Assembly: GCA_963921795.1 (NCBI GenBank)
Contig: OY997641.1
Coordinates: forward strand, 61,571,000-61,634,999
Length of the DNA stretch: 64,000 nucleotides
Source of the DNA: Nannobrachium achirus
Taxonomy: Eukaryota > Chordata > Actinopteri > Myctophiformes > Myctophidae
Direction: 5' to 3'
The notes beneath the pieces were generated by a model. It was not told where the DNA came from, ran no database searches, and saw nothing but the letters and a program-made list of their open reading frames with translations. The translations under genes and the position numbers were made by a program. Below are positions 46,807 through 58,881 of the stretch, piece after piece. Each line of letters begins with the position of its first letter. The first letter of the stretch is position 1.

Positions 46807-46814
46807 GTCGTTAC

Positions 46815-46916
46815 CAGGGAAACCAGGCATGGGAGGTCTGACTCCAGGAGGATATCCCAGAAGGCTTTGCTGCTGAGGAGGCTGACCAGGAAACCCGTGC
46901 ATGGCCGGGGGCGGAG
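46815..46916 (-). CDS. srrt: srrt Pro/Gly-rich exon, copy A
   Basis: 102 nt, phase 1 at both ends. Acceptor TGTGTTTTAG at 46917-46926; donor CCTG/GTAACG. Reads APPPAMHGFPGQPPQQQSLL then GYPPGVRPPMPGFPG, the low-complexity proline-rich stretch between the zinc-finger-like domain and the GRGN segment of SRRT. An identical exon exists at 48473-48574. Since 102 is a multiple of three and both phases agree, either or both could be spliced without changing the downstream frame. Confidence 0.85.
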
Positions 46917-48371
46917 CTAAAACACACAGATCATTATGATTGGTTCAGTGTCAAATCAATTAAATATTCATGATTTCACTGTGTGCGCGCGTGTGTGTGC
47001 GTGCGTGCGCCTGCAGATTGAAGCCTCTGTAATGTCCATAAACTAGTTGTGTGAGGTCTGCAGATTGAAGCCTCTGTAATGTCCATAAACTAGTTGTGAG
47101 GCCTGCAGATTGAAGCCTCTGTAATGTCCATAAACTAGTTGTGAGGCCTGCAGATTGAAGCCTCTGTAATGTCCATAAACTAGTTGTGAGGCCTTCAGAT
47201 TGAAGCCTCTGTAATGTCCATAAACTAGTTGTGAGGCCTGCAGATTGAAGCCTCTGTAATGTCCATACACTAGTAGTGTGAGGTCTGCAGATTGAAGCCT
47301 CTGTAATGTCCATAAACTAGTTGTGTGAGGTCTGCAGGTTGAAGCCTCTGTAATGTCCATAAACTAGTTGTGAGGCCTGCAGATTGAAGCCTCTGTAATG
47401 TCCATAAACTAGTTGTGAGGCCTGCAGATTGAAGCCTCTGTAATGTCCATAAACTAGTTGTGAGAGCCCTGCAGATTGAAGCCTCTGTAATGTCCATAAA
47501 CTAGTTGTGTGAGGTCTGCAGATTGAAGCCTCTGTAATGTCCATAAACTAGTTGTGAGGCCTGCAGATTGAAGCCTCTGTAATGTCCACAAACTAGTTGT
47601 GAGGCCTGCAGATTGAAGCCTCTGTAATGTCCATAAACTAGTTGTGAGGCCTTCAGATTGAAGCCTCTGTAATGTCCATAAACTAGTTGTGAGGCCTGCA
47701 GATTGAAGCCTCTGTAATGTCCATAAACTAGTTGTGAGAGGCCTGCAGATTGAAGCCTCTGTAATGTCCATAAACTAGTTGTGAGGCCTGCAGATTGAAG
47801 CCTCTGTAATGTCCATAAACTAGTTGTGAGAGCCCTGCAGATTGAAGCCTCTGTAATGTCCATAAACTAGTTGTGTGAGGTCTGCAGATTGAAGCCTCTG
47901 TAATGTCCATAAACTAGTTGTGAGGCCTGCAGATTGAAGCCTCTGTAATGTCCATAAACTAGTTGTGAGGCCTGCAGATTGAAGCCTCTGTAATGTCCAT
48001 AAACTAGTTGTGAGGCCTTCAGATTGAAGCCTCTGTAATGTCCATAAACTAGTTGTGAGGCCTGCAGATTGAAGCCTCTGTAATGTCCATAAACTAGTTG
48101 TGAGAGGCCTGCAGATTGAAGCCTCTGTAATTTCCATAAACTAGTTGTGAGGCCTGCAGATTGAAGCCTCTGTATTGTCCATAAACTAGTTGTGAGGCCT
48201 GCAGATTGAAGCCTCTGTAATGTCCATAAACTATGTGTGAGAGGCCTGCAGATTGAAGCCTCTGTAATGTCCATAAACTAGTTGTGAGGCCTGCAGATTG
48301 AAGCCTCTGTATTGTCCATAAACTAGTTGTGAGGCCTGCAGATTGAAGCCTCTGTAATGTCCATAAACTAG

Positions 48372-48373
<2 letters not shown>

Positions 48374-48462
<89 letters not shown>
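48374..48462. repeat. (GT)n microsatellite, duplicate
   Basis: The duplicate of 46699-46805, next to the second copy of the 102-nt srrt exon. Confidence 0.95.
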
Positions 48463-48464
<2 letters not shown>

Positions 48465-48472
48465 GTCGTTAC

Positions 48473-48574
48473 CAGGGAAACCAGGCATGGGAGGTCTGAC
48501 TCCAGGAGGATATCCCAGAAGGCTTTGCTGCTGAGGAGGCTGACCAGGAAACCCGTGCATGGCCGGGGGCGGAG
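48473..48574 (-). CDS. srrt: srrt Pro/Gly-rich exon, copy B (duplicate)
   Basis: Identical to 46815-46916 in its whole coding part and both splice sites. The flanks differ by about 2 bases in the first 100 (CACACAAGGATC against CACACAGATC). The copies lie 1,658 bp apart together with their (GT)n and minisatellite flanks, so the duplicated unit is the whole segment. This is either a very recent tandem duplication that would add 34 residues in frame, or an assembly artefact of the repeat. Confidence 0.75.
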
Positions 48575-51258
48575 CTAAAACACACAAGGATCATTATGAT
48601 TGGTTCAGTGTCAAATCAATTAAATATTCATGATTTCACTGTGTGTGCGCGTGTGTGTGTGTGCGTGCGCCTGCAGATTGAAGCCTCTGTAATGTCCATA
48701 AACTAGTTGTGTGAGGTCTGCAGATTGAAGCCTCTGTAATGTCCATAAACTAGTTGTGAGGCCTGCAGATTGAAGCCTCTGTAATGTCCATAAACTAGTT
48801 GTGAGGCCTGCAGATTGAAGCCTCTGTAATGTCCATAAACTAGTTGTGAGGCCTTCAGATTGAAGCCTCTGTAATGTCCATAAACTAGTTGTGAGGCCTG
48901 CAGATTGAAGCCTCTGTAATGTCCATACACTAGTAGTGTGAGGTCTGCAGATTGAAGCCTCTGTAATGTCCATAAACTAGTTGTGAGGCCTGCAGATTGA
49001 AGCCTCTGTAATGTCCATAAACTAGTTGTGAGGCCTGCAGATTGAAGCCTCTGTAATGACCATAAACTAGTTGTGAGGCCTGCAGATTGAAGCCTCTGTA
49101 ATGTCCATGAACTAGTTGTGAGAGCCCTGCAGATTGAAGCCTCTGTAATGTCCATAAACTAGTTGTGTGAGGTCTGCAGATTGAAGCCTCTGTAATGTCC
49201 ATAAACTAGTTGTGAGGCCTGCAGATTGAAGCCTCTGTAATGTCCATAAACTAGTTGTGAGGCCTGCAGATTGAAGCCTCTGTAATGTCCATAAACTAGT
49301 TGTGAGGCCTTCAGATTGAAGCCTCTGTAATGTCCATAAACTAGTTGTGAGGCCTGCAGATTGAAGCCTCTGTAATGTCCATAAACTAGTTGTGAGAGGC
49401 CTGCAGATTGAAGCCTCTGTAATGTCCATAAACTAGTTGTGAGGCCTGCAGATTGAAGCCTCTGTAATGTCCATAAACTAGTTGTGAGAGCCCTGCAGAT
49501 TGAAGCCTCTGTAATGTCCATAAACTAGTTGTGTGAGGTCTGCAGATTGAAGCCTCTGTAATGTCCATAAACTAGTTGTGAGGCCTGCAGATTGAAGCCT
49601 CTGTAATGTCCATAAACTAGTTGTGAGGCCTTCAGATTGAAGCCTCTGTAATGTCCATAAACTAGTTGTGAGGCCTGCAGATTGAAGCCTCTGTAATGTC
49701 CATAAACTAGTTGTGAGAGGCCTGCAGATTGAAGCCTCTGTAATTTCCATAAACTAGTTGTGAGGCCTGCAGATTGAAGCCTCTGTATTGTCCATAAACT
49801 AGTTGTGAGGCCTGCAGATTGAAGCCTCTGTAATGTCCATAAACTATGTGTGAGAGGCCTGCAGATTGAAGCCTCTGTAATGTCCATAAACTAGTTGTGA
49901 GGCCTGCAGATTGAAGCCTCTGTATTGTCCATAAACTAGTTGTGAGGCCTGCAGATTGAAGCCTCTGTAATGTCCATACACTAGTTGTGAGAGGCCTGCA
50001 GATTGAAGCCTCTGTAATGTCCATAAACTAGTTGTGAGAGGCCTGCAGATTGAAGCCTCTGTAATTTCCATAAACTAGTTGTGAGGCCTGCAGATTGAAG
50101 CCTCTGTAATGTCCATAAACTATGTGTGAGAGGCCTGCAGATTGAAGCCTCTGTAATGTCCATAAACTAGTTGTGAGGCCTGCAGATTGAAGCCTCTGTA
50201 TTGTCCATAAACTAGTTGTGAGGCCTGCAGATTGACGCCTCTGTAATGTCCATAAACTAGTAGTGTGAGGTCTGCAGATTGAAGCCTCTGTAATGTCCAT
50301 AAACTAGTTGTGTGAGGCCTGCAGATTGAAGCCTCTGTAATGTCCATAAACTAGTTGTGTGAGGTCTGCAGATTGAAGCCTCTGTAATGTCCATAAACTA
50401 GTTGTGAGGCCTGCAGATTGAAGCCTCTGTAATGTCCATAAACTAGTTGTGAGGCCTGCAGATTGAAGCCTCTGTAATGTCCATACACTAGTTGTGAGAG
50501 GCCTGCAGATTGAAGCCTCTGTAATGTCCATAAACTAGTTGTAAGAGGCCTGCAGATTGAAGCCTCTGTAATTTCCATAAACTAGTTGTGAGGCCTGCAG
50601 ATTGAAGCCTCTGTATTGTCCATAAACTAGTTGTGAGGCCTGCAGATTGAAGCCTCTGTAATGTCCATAAACTATGTGTGAGAGGCCTGCAGATTGAAGC
50701 CTCTGTAATGTCCATAAACTAGTTGTGAGGCCTGCAGATTGAAGCCTCTGTATTGTCCATAAACTAGTTGTGAGGCCTGCAGATTGAAGCCTCTGTAATG
50801 TCCATAAACTAGTAGTGTGAGGTCTGCAGATTGAAGCCTCTGTAATGTCCATAATCTAGTTGTGTGAGGCCTGCAGATTGAAGCCTCTGTAATGTCCATA
50901 AACTAGTTGTGTGAGGTCTGCAGATTGAAGCCTCTGTAATGTCCATAAACTAGTTGTGAGGCCTGCAGATTGAAGCCTCTGTAATGTCCATAAACTAGTT
51001 GTGAGGCCTGCAGATTGAAGCCTCTGTAATGTCCATACACTAGTTGTGAGAGGCCTGCAGATTGAAGCCTCTGTAATGTCCATAAACTAGTTGTGTGAGG
51101 TCTGCAGATTGAAGCCTCTGTAATGTCCATAAACTAGTTGTGAGGCCTGCAGATTGAAGCCTCTGTAATGTCCATAAACTAGTTGTGAGGCCTGCAGATT
51201 GAAGCCTCTGTAATGTCCATAAACTAGTTGTGAGGCCTTCAGATTGAAGCCTCTGTAA

Positions 51259-52615
51259 CAGGGCTCCAGACTAACTTTTTTCACCTACGTCCCGGGACCG
51301 TCCCAAAATACAAATTGAACCGTCCCCAAATGAATGTAATCCGTCCCAAAAAATAATAAAAATAATAATAAATTATTGCAGGCCTATTAGTATTACTATT
51401 ATAATAATATTTATTATTATTGTTATTGTTGTTATATTGTTGTTGTTGTTGTTGTTGCTGCTGGTGAAATTGGCTTGACAATCCTTTCTATTTTTATACT
51501 GTCATTTGTGGCTTCTAAAAATCTTACCTCAGCCAGTTTGCTGGTGTGATTGTCATATACGGTAAACTAAAGAACCAATCATGCACGACTGTTGGAGGAA
51601 TTACGGTAAAACTGGGTTTGTACTTTGTCCGTACGAACGTGTTGCGCGCTAATCTACAACCCTACAACTACGCGCATCCTCAGGGCTTTGAGGGCTTTTA
51701 GATCGTCTATATGCTCACCGCACCGCACAACACCGTCGTACTGAAAGAAGTATAACCAGTGCCATCCACGCTTCATCGAGTGGAGAGTGCAGACGCGTGC
51801 AGTTGCTGCCGAAATGGAGTTATTTATTATGAGTGGACCGGTTGTTTTTGAGAGTTTTAGAGACACTACTGGACTGGAGAAAATAAGCTGTCACACGGCA
51901 CGGGAACTTTGTAAAATGAATGCCAGCTTGCACGGCTCACGGCTGGTTGTGATGATGAAGTTGATTAGACGATTAGACGAACATATTCACATAACGTCTT
52001 GTAATTGGGAATATAGGCTATAGGTTTATAGAGATGACAAAAGTTAAACAAACCGTTGATTTAATTACAATGTGTCCTACTCCAATATCCAAACAACTGC
52101 GCGTGCTGCTCACTAAACGTAGGCTATGTGTCTGTGCTTGGTGCGTTGACAGTGTTCCGTTTTACATTTTCATTAATAATCCAATCCAAATCATATAACG
52201 TTACTCTTTATGAGGCGAAGCAGGGGGCGGGGATGCTAAGATTTATCTCTCAGCCACAGCTTGTAGATCGGCTATTTTCCACTAGTTGTAACCCAGACAG
52301 TCTGTTCTCTGCCTCATTCTGCTAGTTAATCTCTTCAAATTGCGCAGCATTTTAGCAACTAAGTACCTGAAAAGGATGATCAGCACTGCCTGTGGTAACT
52401 TCTTAAACATTCTGTTTACATCAAAGCCTATTCATTTTCTGTGAGTCTCATGCTGCGAGTTTGCACACCATGGTTTGAGCAGTGACATTGATATGCGCCG
52501 TTGGCTCAAAAAAATCCTCTACGTCCCGAATGCGTCCCAGGGGAGATTCATTTGCGTCCCGAACACATATATTTAAGTCCCTGGGACGTAGGGATGCCGT
52601 TAGTCTCGAGCCCTG
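51259..52615. mobile_element. hAT-type element (1,357 bp) inserted in the minisatellite
   Basis: Ends CAGGGCTCCAGACTAACTTT and GTTAGTCTCGAGCCCTG. The perfect TSD is CTCTGTAA (51251-51258 and 52616-52623), which is part of the minisatellite unit, so the insertion post-dates the array. No transposase frame. GATC-family half-palindromes lie at about 51697-51720 and 52256-52285. Confidence 0.94.
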
Positions 52616-53882
52616 CTCTGTAATGTCCATAAACTAGTTGTGAGGCCTGCAGATTGAAGCCTCTGTAATTTCCATAAACTAGTTGTGAGGCCTGCAGATT
52701 CTCTCTCTCTCTCTCTCTCTACGTCGCCCTCAGATTGAAGCCTCTGTATTGTCCATAAACTAGTTGTGAGGCCTGCAGATTGAAGCCTCTGTAATGTCCA
52801 TAAACTAGGTGTGAGAGGCCTGCAGATTGAAGCCTCTGTAATGTCCATAAACTAGTTGTGAGAGGCCTGCAGATTGAAGCCTCTGTAATGTCCATAAACT
52901 AGTTGTGAGGCCTGCAGATTGAAGCCTCTGTAATGTCCATAAACTAGTTGTGAGGCCTGCAGATTGAAGCCTCTGTAATGTCCATGAACTAGTTGTGAGG
53001 CCTGCAGATTGAAGCCTCTGTAATGTCCATAAACTAGTTGTGAGGCCTGCAGATTGAAGCCTCTGTAATGTCCATAAACTAGTTGTGAGAGGCCTGCAGA
53101 TTGAAGCCTCTGTAATGTCCATAAACTAGTTGTGAGAGGCCTGCAGATTGAAGCCTCTGTAATGTCCATAAACTAGTTGTGAGAGGCCTGCAGATTGAAG
53201 CCTCTGTAATGTCCATAAACTAGTTGTGAGGCCTGCAGATTGAAGCCTCTGTAATGTCCATAAACTAGTTGTGAGGCCTGCAGATTGAAGCCTCTGTAAT
53301 GTCCATAAACTAGTTGTGAGAGGCCTGCAGATTGAAGCCTCTGTAATGTCCATAAACTAGTTGTGAGAGGCCTGCAGATTGAAGCCTCTGTAATGTCCAT
53401 AAACTAGTTGTGAGAGGCCTGCAGATTGAAGCCTCTGTAATGTCCATAAACTAGTTGTGAGGCCTGCAGATTGAAGCCTCTGTAATTTCCATAAACTAGT
53501 TGTGAGGCCTGCAGATTCTCTCTCTCTCTCTCTCTCTCTCTACGTCGCCCTCAGATTGAAGCCTCTGTATTGTCCATAAACTAGTTGTGAGGCCTGCAGA
53601 TTGAAGCCTCTGTAATGTCCATAAACTAGGTGTGAGAGGCCTGCAGATTGAAGCCTCTGTAATGTCCATAAACTAGTTGTGAGGCCTGCAGATTGAAGCC
53701 TTTGTATTGTCCATAAACTAGTTGTGAGAGGCCTGCAGATTGAAGCCTCTGTAATGTCCATAAACTAGTTGTGAGGCCTGCAGATTGAAGCCTCTGTAAT
53801 GTCCATAAACTAGTTGTGAGGCCTGCAGATTGAAGCCTCTGTAATGTCCATGAACTAGTTGTGAGGCCTGCAGATTGAAGCC
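52616..53882. repeat. 45-47 bp minisatellite, second part
   Basis: Same unit as 47011-51258, continuing after the hAT insertion. A distinctive junction with (CT)n and ACGTCGCCCTCAG occurs twice (52700 and 53518), which shows an 820-bp higher-order duplication. Confidence 0.95.
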
Positions 53883-53939
53883 AAGTGGAGAACTTACGTT
53901 GCAGTTTGTCTTTAAACGTGAACGTAAATAATGATGTTG

Positions 53940-53985
<46 letters not shown>

Positions 53986-53996
53986 CGCTCTCTCAC

Positions 53997-54147
53997 CCTG
54001 AGCAGGAGGGGGGAGGGGCTTGTTCTCGGGGAGGGCGGGTCTCTTGGTGTCCAACAGGAAGTTGTTGAAGAATTCCACTTCCTTCCTGACGCCGGTCACC
54101 TTGTCCCCGTGCTTGTTGAGGATGTGTTTACGCACAAACTCTGGAGC
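53997..54147 (-). CDS. srrt: srrt exon, zinc-finger-like domain C-terminal half
   Basis: 151 nt, entering in phase 0 and leaving in phase 1. Reads [20 protein letters not shown] then [20 protein letters not shown] and [10 protein letters not shown], aligned with human [40 protein letters not shown]. It includes the two His (KHILNKH) of the C2H2-like finger; the two Cys would be in the preceding exon, not seen here. The acceptor GCTCAG follows a (TG)n tract; the donor is AGG/GTGAGA. The next exon downstream is 48473-48574. Confidence 0.93.
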
Positions 54148-54153
54148 CTGAGC

Positions 54154-54189
54154 ACACACACACAGAGACAGACACACGCACACACACGC

Positions 54190-54256
<67 letters not shown>
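54154..54256. repeat. (CA)n microsatellite in an srrt intron
   Basis: CA/CGCA tract over about 100 bases on the acceptor side of the exon at 53997-54147. Another (GT)n lies on its donor side at 53943-53980. Confidence 0.94.
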
Positions 54257-54257
<1 letters not shown>

Positions 54258-54666
54258 GACAAGATAGATAGATGTGTTAGTTAATTCGTTTAACTTCTTA
54301 TAACTCATATATTATCATATATCCTTTTTTACTGCAATCCATTTCCATTGATGTAATTTATTTTTAAATGTTCATTGTGCTTCTTTTATTGACACTCTAT
54401 ATCTCTGCTCCATGATGCCCTCTTCCGCAAAAAACATTGAATATTTTGTTATCGTTGGATCAGATTGTGTCCACAATTCCATGCTGTATTGATGTTGGTT
54501 CCATAGCAGAATAGCTAACAGGCAAACCTTGATCAAAATAACAATCTTATATTTACAATTTAGTAAGAGCCGCATCCCACTTCCAAGCCCATTCACGCCC
54601 ACTTTGCATTGACTTCAACTCAACTTCAACTCAACGGTAGGGAGAAGAACGTACTGGGTGCGAGTA

Positions 54667-55003
54667 TTCCTACCATAGGAGACGCGTGTGCATAAATTAG
54701 AAAGCGCGGCCTGTGATTGGCTGGAGCGGAGTTCTGGAGCGCTCGGCTGTGGTCACTTGGACTGCGCGGGCGGGTGTGAATGCGTTTATCGTGGGCTTGC
54801 CCAGGCCTTACGGCCTGGGCATAAATATAACGATTGCATTCACCACGGCTTCGTAACGGCCCTGGCCCGCTCTTCGCGGCCACTCGCGCCTGCGGCGCTC
54901 GGGGGCGAAGAGCAGGACCAAGGTCCGCTGGCCTTCGCGCCGCTTGCAATGTCGTGGACAATAAAACGAGCGCTCCTTCCGCACGCGTCTCCTACGGTAG
55001 GAA
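54667..55003. mobile_element. Foldback element with a central hairpin
   Basis: TCCTACCATAGGAGACGCGT (54669) and ACGCGTCTCCTACGGTAGGA (54982) are inverted ends. In the centre GTGAATGC...GCATTCAC encloses the perfect hairpin GCCCAGGCC-TTAC-GGCCTGGGC at 54799-54820. The flank word GTAGGGAGAAGA..CGTA occurs on both sides. GC-rich; its frames are chance. Confidence 0.7.
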
Positions 55004-55079
55004 TAATAGCGTACTGGGTAGGGAGAAGAGCGTAAGGAATACCGCCCACAACCCTATGCCGTCCGCTCATTCGCTAGAG

Positions 55080-55135
<56 letters not shown>

Positions 55136-55192
55136 AGGTTACAAGAGGGAAGGGGGGGGGCAGCTGCACAGGGGGAGAGAGAGAGAGAGAGA

Positions 55193-55233
<41 letters not shown>

Positions 55234-55340
55234 ACTCACACACTCACACACACACACACACACACAAATTCGCTATGCGCGCGAGAGAGAAGGCAACAGG
55301 GGAGGGGGCAAGCGAGAGGGAGAGAGAGAGAGAAGGGGAG
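55080..55340. repeat. (GA)n and (CA)n tracts
   Basis: Pure GA at 55081-55131, a second GA tract at 55173-55193, CA at 55194-55266 and GA again near 55316-55335. No gene. Confidence 0.95.
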
Positions 55341-57515
55341 TGTATCGAATTACAACAGCAGACGTTTTTCCTACCTGTTTGCTGACAGATTATATTCCAT
55401 TGGCCATTATAATAAGGAACAAAATAATCCTTTAGGGGTCCATTTGGTTCCAGCCCAGCTGAATAAATCCCAGGTAAAAAACTAAAAAGATCCATATAAA
55501 TCCTTCTCTGCCATTATCCTTACAACTAATTGACAAGCCAGCTCATGGTGGTGTTTAAGCATGTCATTGATAGACTCTCACACCACTGCTTCTACAGATT
55601 CCTCCTTTCACACATAAATCGCTGCATGTTCCCCCTACATTCCTAGCTGCTTTCCCTGAACGTATTGTACTTGCACGATGTACAATTAAACAAAACATAA
55701 TTTAATGCTATGACGCGAATTACATCATAGTACGTCCATTATTAACTTTCCGGCCAAAACACAGACTTACAAATAGTTCCACGGTGCAGTGTACTTATGA
55801 GTGTAGTGTAGGCCTACAGTGTCCCCTGGTGGCAGGCACAGTGTAGTGCAGACATCATCTTTCCCAGTACGGGACAGAATCACGTTTACACTACATCTAA
55901 AGACTCCACCTTTTGCACAAAAATCTCGCAGCAGCTAATCAAATATAGAGCAGTCCTGCCTGAGCACCCGGAGGGCGTGAAGTCCTAGGAATGGAGCGGC
56001 CGCGTTAGCGGCCGCGAATTTCTAGTTCTTCTACATTATCTAATTGTGTAGACTTCTGGTAAATTAAGTAATGCTGATGTTAAACGTCATTTTTACTCTT
56101 GAGAGCGTAAAATAAAACCAAATGGACCCGTAAGAGTTAAAGATCTACTATAAGGGTCCTTTTTGGTTCTCCATCATTTAGCTGGGGACCACCTGGAACC
56201 CGCTCAAGGACCACTAGTGGTCCCGAGTTGAAAACCACTGCTCTTGAGCAATGACTTGCTACTAGTCTAGCTTTTTGGGCAAGTTTTAACCATACTGAAA
56301 GCAAAACCATATTAGGTTTGGCAGCCGAAATGTTTCAACTTTAAGGGAAGTAATCCCATATAAGGTTAGTGGGATGTAATCAACATGGTACTGTATAAAC
56401 ACTGCTGTACAGTAAGTCTGATTCAGGGGTTTTGGTAGAGAAGTTTGATTGAGGTGTCACTGGTTTGTCCCATTTAGCCAGGCAACAGACATGGCCTTGT
56501 GCAGGGAGCTGCAGGGAGCCATATTGAACTTGACCATAATCTAGTTCAAAATAAAAACAGAATTCTGTCAGCTTTACTGATTGCTCGGTCACATTATCAT
56601 CAGGTAGCCTATTGCAGTTAATTTCCAGATTTAACACAAATTAAAGATTTAAATAAAAAAATATTTTGGTTAAATAATTGTCTGGGGATATTTATCACTG
56701 TGCAGTACCCAGAAATTGAAAAAATATTCTGTCAAGCACATCTCTTGGTTGGATAATAATATCTTAACCGATAATAACCTGATATTGAGGATTTTTGTAT
56801 TATTGCTAAAAGCCTGTATTAGCTGAAGTGTTCAATAACAATCCTTTTCTACAAGAGAAGTCATAAGAGGATGTGTTTATTTCTTCTAACAGACGTTATG
56901 GTCTGATCTCAGTGAGTGAGAGAGTAGGACTATGCACCAGTTGTTCTATAAATAGATCAGGGCATATTGTTGTGTACATCCTGAACACAGAGCTTTATAG
57001 TTTCACATTACACTTGGTCTGAAAGCTTCTCTGTGCAGGGTGCACTAACACTGGGCTGCAGCAGCATTCCTATAATGGGTTTACTTTCAAGGGTTTTAGG
57101 TTGTTGCTGAAACTATGGAGCTGCAGACAGAAAAATGCGCTGTGATTGGCCTAGGGTGACCATATTTTCAGCCACTCAAACCGGGACGCAAAACACTGTT
57201 GCCTAAAACTGGGACCCTAAAAGCAATGCGCATGTTACCGCGCACGCGCGTGCCCATTCTCTAACGTTCGTCGTGCACGCGCACACACGCACCGCAGGGT
57301 TGCAAACAGGCAGTGAGTGATTGACAAACAGGCTCAGTGTTGAATTCAGACACGCAATGAATTTGTTCCTTTTTATCTGGTGGAAACCAGATCTGTAATC
57401 ACCTCACTTTCTTAGACGACCATTGGTTACCTCTTCTGGATAGGCTATTCATGTCACATGGTACTGAGCTAAGGGCCAATCGCAGGACAGTACGCTCCTC
57501 CAGGCTATGGGGGAA
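55341..57515. other. Noncoding region inside the srrt span
   Basis: No exon was recognised here, although by order this is where the central srrt exons (between the EWFRSKYHPD segment and the finger segment) should lie. It contains a NotI-like hairpin GCGGCCGCGTTAGCGGCCGC at 55999-56018, an inverted hAT-type end TTGAAAACCACTG at 56228-56240 and otherwise AT-rich sequence. Confidence 0.5.
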
Positions 57516-57529
57516 ATTAGCTGTTGGAA

Positions 57530-57735
57530 AAAGTACTCAAATGTTTTACTTAAGTAAAAGTATCGTTAAAAGTATCAATACTGCACTGTAGATGTACTCA
57601 GTTAAAAGTAAAAGTCCAGAATTCTAAATGTACTTGAGTAAAAGTATGAAAGTATTGTCATCAAAATGTACTTAAAGTAGCAAAAGTACAGATGCGACAC
57701 GTTGTGAGCTTGTAGATCGGCTATTTTCAAACAGC
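57530..57735. mobile_element. AGTACTT-rich interspersed repeat, copy 5, with half-palindrome
   Basis: AAAAAGTACTCAAATGTTTT, AAGTATCAATACTGCACTGT and TACTTGAGTAAAAGTATGAA belong to the same family as 4672-4995. The half-palindrome ACGTTGTGAGCTTGTAGATC with GGCTATTTTC follows at 57699-57727. Confidence 0.65.
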
Positions 57736-58244
57736 CTAGGTATGAATTAGGGCTAAAGTGGTTTATGTATGTTTTATAATATGTGTCCGAGGCTGGAGTT
57801 TTGTCTTTGTTTTTGTCGTTTATTTTTTTTATTTATACGTCGTGATCTGACTCTCTGAGTCGCTCTCGGGCACAAAGAAAGACGCAGCAGCGATGATGTC
57901 TTCTCGTAATGGAACAGCCGGCGCTAACGCTATACAGCGTATCTCACATCTCAGCCTCTCGTCTGTGGTAAAAAATAAAACCCCGCCGCTCACGAACGCT
58001 TCTTACCTTTTGTGAACATTCTGTCCAAAAAGTAAAGGTCCTATACATCTTCTCTCAACTGTTTACCTTTCAAGCGTGGGAAGAAAATCCAATCAGCGTG
58101 TTGAAATAAAGAGTTTATATCGCTCATTTTGTCAGCCGGTGCATTATTTTCCCCACTATTATTCGTTGTGTCTATACCACGTGACCAGGGGAGGCAGCGT
58201 GTCTAAAAACAAAGGACCGGCTGACAAAATGAGCTATTTATGCT
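57736..58244. other. Noncoding stretch
   Basis: Contains an inverted word pair around TTATATCGCTCATTTTGTCA (58111) and TGACAAAATGAGCTATTTAT (58220), possibly the ends of a small element. No gene recognised. Confidence 0.4.
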
Positions 58245-58327
58245 TCAATTATTGAAAAATAGCAGATATACAACTCACAGCGCGGCACTCTGTGCCGCGC
58301 TGCGAGCTTGTAGATCTGCTATTTCTG
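58245..58327. repeat. Palindrome, GATCTACAAGCTC family (GCGCGGCAC variant)
   Basis: TTGAAAAATAGCAGATATAC with CTCACAGCGCGGCAC, then the inverse GTGCCGCGCTGCGAGC with TTGTAGATCTGCTATTTC. The inner arms differ from those at 45 and 60 kb but match each other. Confidence 0.87.
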
Positions 58328-58492
58328 AAAAATCTTGAAAATTAGAATTTTGTATAAGTGTCTTGAATCCTTCTAAGGTTTTTTGAAAAACCATATGTTT
58401 CTATGTCAGCAATCTGGCCAGCCATCGTCAAAGAAAAGATCCTTTTCACTTAACTGGAGCTCAGTTAGTATGTTCTTGAGAGACTACTATGT

Positions 58493-58748
58493 CAGTGGTT
58501 CTCAAACCTTTTCATTTGAAGGACCCCCACAATGATATTTATTTGGCCACGGACCCCCATCTCAAAATATTTAGTTCCAGGGACCACCCAGAAGCAAAAT
58601 TTGAGTTACAAACGTTCGCTTTGAAAATACATCTATTCAAAGATTTGCACACATTTTCACGACTTTTTCAAAAATAGCAGATCTACAAGCTCCCAGCGCG
58701 GCACTCGGTGCCGCGCTGTGAGCTTGTAGATCTGCTATTTTTAAAGCG
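58493..58748. mobile_element. hAT-type element, left part, with palindrome
   Basis: Begins CAGTGGTTCTCAAACCTTTT. A complete GATCTACAAGCTC palindrome with inner arms CCAGCGCGGCAC/GTGCCGCGCTG lies at 58665-58743. The right end is lost in the adjoining (CT)n tract. Confidence 0.75.
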
Positions 58749-58755
58749 CTCTCTC

Positions 58756-58801
<46 letters not shown>

Positions 58802-58827
58802 TGTGTCTCTCTCTCTCTCTCTGTCTC

Positions 58828-58881
<54 letters not shown>

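Larger units (their letters stand above)
47011..51258. repeat. 45-47 bp minisatellite in an srrt intron (main array)
   Basis: Roughly ninety units with the core GCCTGCAGATTGAAGCCTCT and TGTCCATAAACTAGTTGTG. Variants differ by 2-bp insertions (TGTGAGAG, TGTGTGAG) and by point changes such as AATTTCC, TATTGTCC and ATACACTAG. The variants recur in blocks, so there is higher-order structure. The block is broken by a second copy of the (GT)n, exon and flank segment at 48374-48680. The many 60-150 aa minus-strand frames ([11 protein letters not shown] type) are products of the repeat. Confidence 0.96.

Noticed and set aside
46960-53761. Dozens of 60-150 aa minus-strand frames with [11 protein letters not shown] or [12 protein letters not shown] repeats
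   Set aside because: The 45-47 bp minisatellite is open in several frames. There are no splice signals, no conservation in the variants, and 2-bp length changes break the frame between units.
47011-53882. Regularly spaced repeats resembling a CRISPR array
   Set aside because: Units are contiguous without unique spacers, and the DNA is eukaryotic.
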